64,000 nt of DNA from Ornithodoros turicata (lineage: Eukaryota > Arthropoda > Arachnida > Ixodida > Argasidae), in assembly GCF_037126465.1 (NCBI RefSeq), contig NC_088202.1, positions 32,100,213 to 32,164,212 of the forward strand. Reading direction: 5' to 3'. A program made the translations under genes and the position numbers. Of this stretch, positions 56,628-64,000 are shown piece after piece. Under the pieces are notes generated by a model, which did no database searches, was not told the DNA's origin, and saw nothing but the letters and a program-made list of their open reading frames with translations. The number at the start of each line of letters is the position of its first letter. The stretch's first letter is position 1.

Positions 56628-58028
56628 AGACAGATACATAGGGAGAAAATTGTTCAAAATGGTAGAAAGTTGGGCTGATTTGTACATATATGTTACAGCG
56701 CGCAGTAGACAAAGGACATAAACACAGCGCAGAACAGGACAAAAAATATGATTTGTTCCTAACACTTAGGCGTGTTGGTCCGAAAACGATAATTGTATAT
56801 GTGTGTTGGTTGAATACAGTTCCGTTTGAATAATAAGAATATTTTCAGGTGCATGGTGGGAAGCGCATGTGAGGAAGGGGAGTCAGCGCGCACGTGGCCG
56901 TCGCGGGGAATGATCTAGATCGCGCTGTCTGCAAATCGCCCTGCTTGAGTTTCGGATAGACATCATACTACTATAACGGTTCAAATAAATAAACTGTTTT
57001 GTTCATGCACTGCATGGACAAGTCGAGATTTGCGGCTTTCTCAATTCCTATTTCGACTTCGCACCTTATATTGTGACGCCTACACTGGCTGGCTAATCAG
57101 CAGAACCCAGCACATTTCCAATAGTTCAAAACAATAGCAGATTAGACCATTTTATCACCACAATTGCATATTTTCACCTTTCGCTTTAAAGTGTACGTCC
57201 ATTCGCAACACCGGAACGAAAGCACAATGCAGGAAGAAAGGCATTACAGAATAACCTTCTGTAGTGCCAAAATACTTACCTCATTAATATTTGCTAAGAA
57301 TCTGGCGGTTCAAGTGCCGAGCCCCGACGTACCGCCCGTACCTCTTGACATTTTGTTACAATAGACTTTGTAATGTTCCCAGTGCAATGTATTATTCCCT
57401 GCATCATCTATCTTGCCATAATCTACTTTGCAATTTTTCACAAGCGTAATGTTAGTAGTTTATTCTACGAACGTTACGCTTTTGAAACAAAGAAAAGAAG
57501 AAAAGCGCGAAAAAAAAACTGATTCATATAAAATAAGTCAGTCTTTCTTATTGTTTCGTAAGTTTGTAGTTGTTTTACAACCCTGTGTCCCGACATTTCT
57601 GCCTGAAGGGAAGAAGCTGAAATTTGACGGGCTGATGTTTCATGTGTGTTCCACCACCAGTCAGCTACTGGAAAAAATACGAAGTACGGTAGCAGGGCTA
57701 CTGGTTGCGCCGCTATGTACAACAGTGACGCTAACAAACGAGAAACGCCATACATCCTCTACGGGCATCAGCAGCTAACGAATTTCTGCTAGCCAGTTAA
57801 AGGGACGGTCGTATTCGGAAACCCATCTGTGAAACCGATACCAGTCCTCCTCAGGTACCCGAGGATGCGGCTGTAGAATATGTTCCACTGCGCCCATCTA
57901 CAACGTTGCAAGCTCATTGGCCCAGACACCGATTGGTCGACAATCTTTTGAAATTCCATTTTGTACGCGCGCATGTGCGTGCAGCGTCCCGGCGACCGTT
58001 TCAGCATAGTTTGGAAACAGCACGCACC
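56628..58028. other. No recognisable gene
   Basis: 56700-56745 (agacaaaggacataaacaca) may be the tail of a dispersed element. The other frames, including 57428-57778 and its minus-strand shadow, have no known domain. Confidence 0.4.
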
Positions 58029-58060
58029 GGCCGGCACGGCCTCCTCTTGTGTTCCGTGTT

Positions 58061-59135
58061 GAGCACTGCACGGGCCTAAGTTTCAAACCCTTGCCCGGCC
58101 CAGGCACGGCTGCTACGGCCCGCACCCGGCCCGGGCACGACGTCTTCTATAGATTTCCAGCCCGGGCCCAGCCCGTACCCGACTTTTTCCATTCTCAGGC
58201 CCGGTCCCAGCCCGCCTCTGCTCTATGTGTTCTCGAGGCTCGGAGACGTATTTAGATTTACTAAAAAGCACAAATTGTACTGTGGTACTGTGATGTTACA
58301 CGTAAGGTGTGTCTGCGCAGTGTGGTGACATGTTGCACATGCCGCAGGGTAGGAATGCGGATAATTTGGACCACCTGGGGTTCTTTTGACGTGCGCTATG
58401 CTCTGGTCTTTTTCACAGTGACTTTCTGTGAGGTCTCTGCTCTGGTCTCCCTTCAAACCCATGTATTGAAAGAGCACGAAAAGGGCGCAGCTAATTGGTG
58501 GAGAGTGAGGAGGTACGCTCTGCGTTTTACAGGCTGTGTTTCTCTGCCGGCAAGCCGCTGTGTGCTTCGTGCTTGCTTGCTTGGGAAGGCAGCGCGTGGG
58601 CGATATGCATTTACCTTGCGAATCAAGTGAGACTCATTCCCGCTTATTGCGCATGCACCGGTGTTATTCCCCCGTCTCGAACTCCTACGCGAACAAAATA
58701 TGTCAGAACACCTATCCTAACTGATCCTCCTACAGGACTCTCACGGGAACGAAATATGTTCCAACACCTAACCTAACTGACCCTCGTGCCGGACTTGCTC
58801 AGCGCGCCCGCCACACCAAACGTCCCCATATACTATGTGTGAGTGCACGTCTGAAATCCAGATCCATTACACGAAATAAGCATGATCACATATAAAAAAG
58901 TGATAGTTCTCAGAGGAGAAGACCATGATACACCACACCCAATGAAAAAAAAAGTGACATTAAAATTCAGCTGTCCAGTCTCGCCAAGTATGTTCGCGTA
59001 TATGCCCGACCATGGTCGGCGTTCTCAAGCCCGTACCCGGCCCGCGCCCGGTGGCTGAAACCCGAGCCCGGCCCAGGCCCGCCTAAAAAACGCGAAGCCC
59101 GGCCCGGCCCGCGAGCCGGCCGTGCACTGCCCTAG
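58061..59135. mobile_element. hAT-like element with GC-rich subterminal repeats
   Basis: A perfect 9-bp repeat ttccgtgtt lies at 58052-58060 and 59136-59144. The ends are gagcactgcacgggcc at the left and, complemented, ctagggcagtgcacggcc at the right, an imperfect inverted repeat. About 120 bp inside each end are dense in cccggcccgg words. The 8-9-bp duplication and CAGTG-like ends suggest hAT. The 1075 bp contain no recognisable transposase. The insertion splits the first copy of the tandem duplication that follows, since ggccggcacggcctcctctt at 58029 continues at 59136. Confidence 0.8.
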
Positions 59136-59748
59136 TTCCGTGTTTCGGTGATGTCAATCGGCAGAACAGTTTATACAGAAATGTGTTCGCTGGTTTATTC
59201 ATGCGTCAGTGTGATTCTCCGCGTGTTGTGCTGTTCCTGGACACGACTATTATCCCACGAACAGTCTATCAACTCCGGAACTGGAATGTTTCGTGAGTTG
59301 GAGCGGTTGGAGAGTGAAGAACACGTTCGGGCGTCGTCGGATTTCGAGGGCTGACAACAAAGACAGGATTCACAAGCGCTTTCCGCCTTGCAAGCAGCGA
59401 AAGAACATGCTCATCATAAGGTCGGCCGGCACGGCGTCCTCTTGTGTTCCTTGTTTCGATGGTGTCAATCGGCAGAACAGATTGTAGAAATATGTTCGCT
59501 GGTTTATTCATGCGTCAATGTGATTCTACGCGTGTTGTGCTGTTCCTGGACGCGACTGTTATCCCACGAAAGTCTATCAACTCCGGAACTGGAATGCTTT
59601 GTGAGTTGAAGCGGTTGAAGAGTGAAGAACAGGCTCGGGGGGCGGGGGGGGGGGCGCCGTCGGATTTCGAGGACTGACAACAAAGACAGGATTACGTACC
59701 ACACAAGCGCTTTCCGCTCTGCAAGCAGCGAGAAAAGATGCTCATCAT
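59136..59748 (+). repeat. Two-copy tandem duplication of about 305 bp
   Basis: Copies 59136-59440 and 59445-59748 share gtgtcaatcggcagaacag, ctggtttattcatgcgtca, tcaactccggaactggaatg and caagcgctttccgc. The second copy has a G run near 59640-59655 that the first lacks. The start of the first copy is found at 58029-58060, before the hAT-like insertion. Small frames over both copies are not conserved between them, so coding is unlikely. Confidence 0.85.
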
Positions 59749-61450
59749 AAAATGGTACGCACTAATGAGACTGCCTCGGTATTAAGAAATGAACGGTGTG
59801 TTCGTCTTGCTTCAGTTCGAACTTGGTTACTGTGTGTCAACAACGCAGTGGACTTTGTATTCACTGTGCACCCATGTATCAGAATCTCTTTGAATCAGTG
59901 CTTCGTGTCAAATAAATATTTCTTTTAGCCAAAAGTTATTTCCATCATTTTGAATATCGGGTAACGGCGGCAGGCGTGAAATCCGATAGAAGTCGATGAT
60001 AGCCAGAACCGGCCGAAAGGTCAGCCAAAGGTTAAGGCTCCTGATTGGCCGACTGGCTATGCATAATTTCTACAACGTTGCACTCTCATTTGTCGCGTGC
60101 CCAGTGTTGTGTGAATTATCTCAAACTATCACCATCACCACCACCACCACCACCATCTCAAACTATGGGCTCTATGGGGAGCTGTTGGAGCCAGTCGATA
60201 CCGCTATGTTCGGCATCGGCAGATAATCTACCCGGCTATTTTTTTTCGTGTGATAAGCACTTAGCAAATTACATAAGCAAATTTTAAAGACCGGCGCTGC
60301 TTCCGAGACTGCAGAAGCCCCGGCGGCGTAACGACAGAGTTGGTGGTATCTAGAGTATCGTACTCTAATTACACTAATACCCTAGTTACACTAGCTTTCT
60401 CAACCACGTCGACTCAACCACGGTTGAGTCGACTGCAGTCGAATGGCTCAACCACGGTTGAGTGAACTAAGCAACGAAATCAGTTACACGGGCTTCTGTG
60501 AGCTCAGTTGAGAGTAGCGCTAGCAGCGTCGCCTGATGAGCAAACAGAGAAACCCCAAAACACATAACAATTTTAAATATTACGTCGTCAGAAAAAGATA
60601 ATGCTTTGGACGCTTTCCAGAGGTGTATAATGCCCCAAGAATGTGTGTTACTGTGTATTGGAAGGATTTCGTACGCAACTCGACATTTTTACTATTGTTT
60701 CGCATTTCCAAATTTACATTTCAGCCGAATCGCGAAATATGTTCACAACACTAATTCGCACGAACGCTTCTGCTGTCTTCTGCTCTTTCGTGCGTCGCCG
60801 TGCATTTTTCTTATCCGCGTTTTTTAGTCTTTTATTTTGTTGTACATGTCATTGTCCTCGTTGAGTTCTACATATTTCGTGTAAATATTTCTTGTGCTGC
60901 CGTGTCTGTACTGTGCGTGTACGTTCTGTTGGACAAGCGATGTGTTTCAGCAAAACGAAGAACGATGTGGTGCGAGAGAGGGTCAGGAATGTTTTTCTGT
61001 ACCTCCCCTACTTCCAGTCGCGACTGAGGAAAACAGACTGTGAGCTGGATGCTGTGCGCGCGCGATAGGTAAGCGACGAAAGCGGAAACCAGCACGGCAA
61101 CAGGTGAAAATTCTGACAGCAACAGCTCTGCGATTGTTCACAAGGGAGAAGCAACTGCGCAACTATCGACGGCCAGCGTCTCGGTCGGAAACCACACTGC
61201 CCAACCTCGCTGACGAGTTCTTTAAACCGAAACGGGACTATCGCGTCACCTGTGCAACGTTCAGCTACATGGTGGGCGTTTGCCAAAGCATAGCTAGGCG
61301 AGACACGGACATGAGGCAGGCTGTGCCTTTGCAAAAGAGTGGCAGGTGCCCTTTATCGCCTATTAGCATCTGCAGAACGGCCTTTTTGGTGTCAGCAGGC
61401 ATTTTGTGAATCATGTGTACTGGGAGTTTTTACTTAGTGATTGGACAAAC
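59749..61450. other. No gene; CAC microsatellite and short palindromes
   Basis: Caccaccac repeats lie at 60126-60157. The near-palindrome ctcaaccacggttgag occurs twice, at 60413-60428 and 60447-60462, with a third partial copy at 60399. 60600-61030 is T-rich with frames lacking any domain. Confidence 0.5.
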
Positions 61451-61452
61451 TA

Positions 61453-63611
61453 CCGTATTTTCACGCGTATTAGCCGTGGCTTATGCGCGATTTTTTTTTT
61501 CGCGGACGCTCTGCGGCTTATCCGCGGGTGCGGCTTATCTGGTGACTATTTTTCCCGGGTACTTTCCCCATACCCCGGATTAAACGAAAGGGCCGACAGT
61601 GCCTCATGTTTTTCGGAACAGGACCGCCCTGCCAGTGCACGAACAATACCGAACAGAGGCGGGTCCACATTCGAGTGGACTGACCTTCCGAATACATTCC
61701 GCCACGCAGCTTTAACAAAAGGGGTGACAGTGATTCATGTCTCCTGGAACACCACTAACCCCTCAATCCACGAAAAACACGCAACAAGGGCACAATCCGA
61801 TCTTAGTAGAACCAAGGGGATGAAACTCGCGAGTTCCTTGGCGGACTAAAGTGAGGCGCTGCGAGCCTTTCGCGTCATCAAACGTCATCAAACGTCAAAT
61901 TTTTTTACGTCGAAGCGCGAGTTCTCTACCGAGAGCATCCCATTGGCTCCTGCGGCCGCTCCCCTGGTATGCGAGCGCTCATTGGTCGGTTTGAAATTGT
62001 AACCTTTTCGTGGCGCGGGAAAGCGGGCACCGCCGTGTCTGGGGTGCCGGAGCAGCTCGCCGTAAAGTTTCGAAATATGGTGCAGCAGGGACGCACGCAA
62101 AGCATCTTTGCTGGTACCGCTTTGGATGGTTTTTAGTGCCCGTCGATACCGACTCTGCAAAACTCGAATCCTCTTGGATACTTCTGCAAGTAAATTCAGT
62201 GATAGATAAGTGGAAGGCGCAGGTCTGCTTCGCTTGATTGGCGCGACAACGATTCAAGAAGGATCACTGTGTTTTTTCACTCGGTGGTAGGTAAGTCAGT
62301 TCCTATTCCATTCTGCCGCTTAGCGTAGCATAGCATAGCACCGCACCTGTGGCATATACGCAACATTTCGGCCGGTAGAATTTTTAGTTTTCACGTTTTC
62401 TGATCCCTGTTCTGGTCTTTCTTGCTCAGGTATCACCTAGGTACTGCTCAACTCATATCTGCTTCAGAAAAGCATCTGCATGGACACAATAGAATGGATA
62501 TGCCACTCTGAGTGGTTGGAACATCATCTTTTGGCTTAGCAGCTGCACAGGTTCCTTTGTGACGGGTCAGTCTTGACAAGTGACACTACACAGCAGCATG
62601 GGGATATGGACATGTTTCCTGTCATGCTGGATTTGTGAATGTGTGTGTCTGTGCAGTGAATTTACTGATCTACTGTGAAGTCTTCCACGTGAGACATCAG
62701 CTAACAGTGAATGTGAAGTTGCTTCGGCATATTACTCGAACTTCAGAAACAATGTTCATGTCAAGTTCGTGTTTAGCGCAGATACAGAAGACTGCATATG
62801 TGTGATTTGGAAATACCAACCCCGAAAAATAAAACACCTTGTGCAACAGAAAGAGCCAACGCTTCCGCGTTTTATTTATTTCACTGGATGCGAACGAAAA
62901 TCCAGAACCGCCAAAGCGGGGAGAGAACAGAGGGGAAAGGGAAAAAGAACGCCTCGGCAGCGTCTTTACGTCACCCGTCACCCAGGGAGACAAAATAAAA
63001 CAAAGCAAAAAACTACTCTACCGAGGCCCAACGATTGGCCAGACGTCAGAGGTCACGTGAGTTTTTCCCAGCAATAGAAATATACTACACGTTCATTCCC
63101 CTGGTAGAACACTAGAACTGACCTCCTTTGTTATACATCATTCCGACACCGGAATGTGGACAGGGTTTATGGCCTTCCCTACGGTCTCCTCTGTCGGCAG
63201 ACCCACAGGAAGGGTTCAATACACCTGACATCGGGATAAAACGTGGTCAGCTAAGCGTCAGTTCTCATTTGACCAGAGCAGCAGCATTCGTGGACACGGG
63301 CACGGCAGTTAGAGGTGAGGCATGGCTCCAACGCGAAGGCACAGCTATGACAGCGGCTTCAAACTAAAAGTCGTCGACTTCGCGGACTAGTACGGGAACA
63401 GGACAGCCGGCAGGGAGTACGGCGTCGACGAGCGTTGAGCGTCTCTATTGATTTTGTATGTGCATCACTGGTTTAGCGCACAAAGCAGTCGCGTCGTATT
63501 ACCCGCGGCTTATCTGCGAGTGCGGTTTATCTGTAAAAACATTTTCAAAATGTATGTAAAAACGAGTCCTGCGGCTTATCTGCGGTGCGGCTAACACGCG
63601 TGAAAATACGG
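61453..63611 (+). mobile_element. pogo-like DNA transposon, decayed
   Basis: The ends taccgtattttcacgcgtat and (complement of the right end) taccgtattttcacgcgtgt are inverted repeats, matching over 22 of 23 positions, with TA at the outer edges (61451-61452, 63612-63613). Subterminal copies of gcggcttatctgcg occur on both sides. A transposase fragment lies at 63334-63435. TA targets, ends and the DNA-binding fragment agree with the pogo group of Tc1/mariner. The catalytic domain is not recognisable in the remaining 1.9 kb. Confidence 0.75.
63334..63435 (+). pseudogene. pogo-type transposase N-terminus (Brinker-like DNA-binding domain)
   Basis: The frame reads RRHSYDSGFKLKVVDFAD, then a TAG at 63388-63390, then YGNRTAGREYGVDER and a TGA. 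The pattern, a Tyr-rich start, FKLKVVxxA, GNRxAxRxxGV, is that of the Brinker-type helix-turn-helix found at the start of pogo-like transposases, where it binds the terminal repeats. It is cut by two stops and is followed directly by the right terminal repeat, so the catalytic DDE part was lost. Confidence 0.65.
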
Positions 63612-63613
63612 TA

Positions 63614-64000
63614 CAATCCCAGTTTGTGAAGCTCACAACACAAGCAGAGCCACCTACGTCGGTTTGACGGAGTAACAGGACTCTCTCAAGATTCTGGACG
63701 GATGCCACATTGAGATGTGCTCTCAAAGAACCAATGCTCAGACTATTACAACTGCCAGGGCTGGTACATAGAGACAATGCAAGGGTTCATCGTGGGTCTA
63801 GTCATCTTATGCGACCAAGCGTTTCCTTTGCAGCCGTATATGATGAAGCTATTTCCTGACGGCAGTTTAATGCTTGACTGTCAGATGCAAGACACGTGGT
63901 TGAAAATGCCTTAGGGAGAGTGAAAGCACAACTCTGCATCCTCCTAAAGGGGATTGAATGCGACATCAATAACTGTGACATGATAATCATGATAATTAGA
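63614..64000. other. No recognisable gene
   Basis: Only frames shorter than 95 codons are present, none with a known motif. A gene could extend beyond the window, but nothing here shows it. Confidence 0.4.

Overview
The window is eukaryotic and most likely comes from an arthropod, probably a tick or close relative. No bacterial gene organisation is present, and almost all recognisable coding sequence belongs to transposable elements. The few host-like fragments are one exon-sized piece resembling the propeptide of tick M12B (reprolysin) metalloproteases (42053-42346, minus strand) and a THAP domain with a stop codon (35711-36090). The tick assignment is an inference from these family resemblances, not something the sequence proves.

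Region by region: 1-3789 holds no recognisable gene. 3795-16852 is one composite Ty3/Gypsy insertion flanked by a 5-bp duplication GTATG. Its 5' side is not one LTR but 29 LTRs in tandem, joined by a 23-nt linker whose first 18 nt are the complement of the 3' end of tRNA-Ser (the primer-binding site). The internal gag-pol (12245-16410) is decayed. Its 3' side has an inverted tRNA/U5 piece, then U5-PBS-LTR. 16858-24200 holds palindromic MITEs and a 5'-truncated LINE with an RNase H domain. 24205-28030 is a minus-strand LINE broken by a hAT-like MITE and by fold-back elements. 28280-35602 is a mosaic of TIR elements: a fold-back family with a nested MITE and its empty site, two copies of another hAT-like MITE, and one TA-flanked element. 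35711-42346 has the THAP pseudogene, a tRNA-derived SINE with a 10-bp duplication, another TIR element and the metalloprotease exon. 43227-45965 is a third LINE with a small LTR element inside its reverse transcriptase. 46240-50991 has a minisatellite, a Penelope-like tail motif, a TIR element and a complete non-autonomous LTR element. 51512-56623 is a young Gypsy element with two apparently identical 108-bp LTRs, an intact gag and a nearly intact pol. 56624-64000 has a GC-rich hAT-like element inserted into a tandem duplication and a pogo-like element.

The LTR-PBS array is the most unusual structure. Each unit has the layout expected of plus-strand strong-stop DNA: an LTR plus a copy of the tRNA primer ending at the position where methylated A58 normally stops reverse transcriptase, with a trace of further read-through. 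The outer duplication encloses array, internal region and 3' LTR together, so either concatenated strong-stop products were integrated, or a tandem LTR formed at insertion and was later expanded by unequal exchange. The uniform array beside a decayed gag-pol, and the higher-order repeats within the array, favour at least some later expansion.
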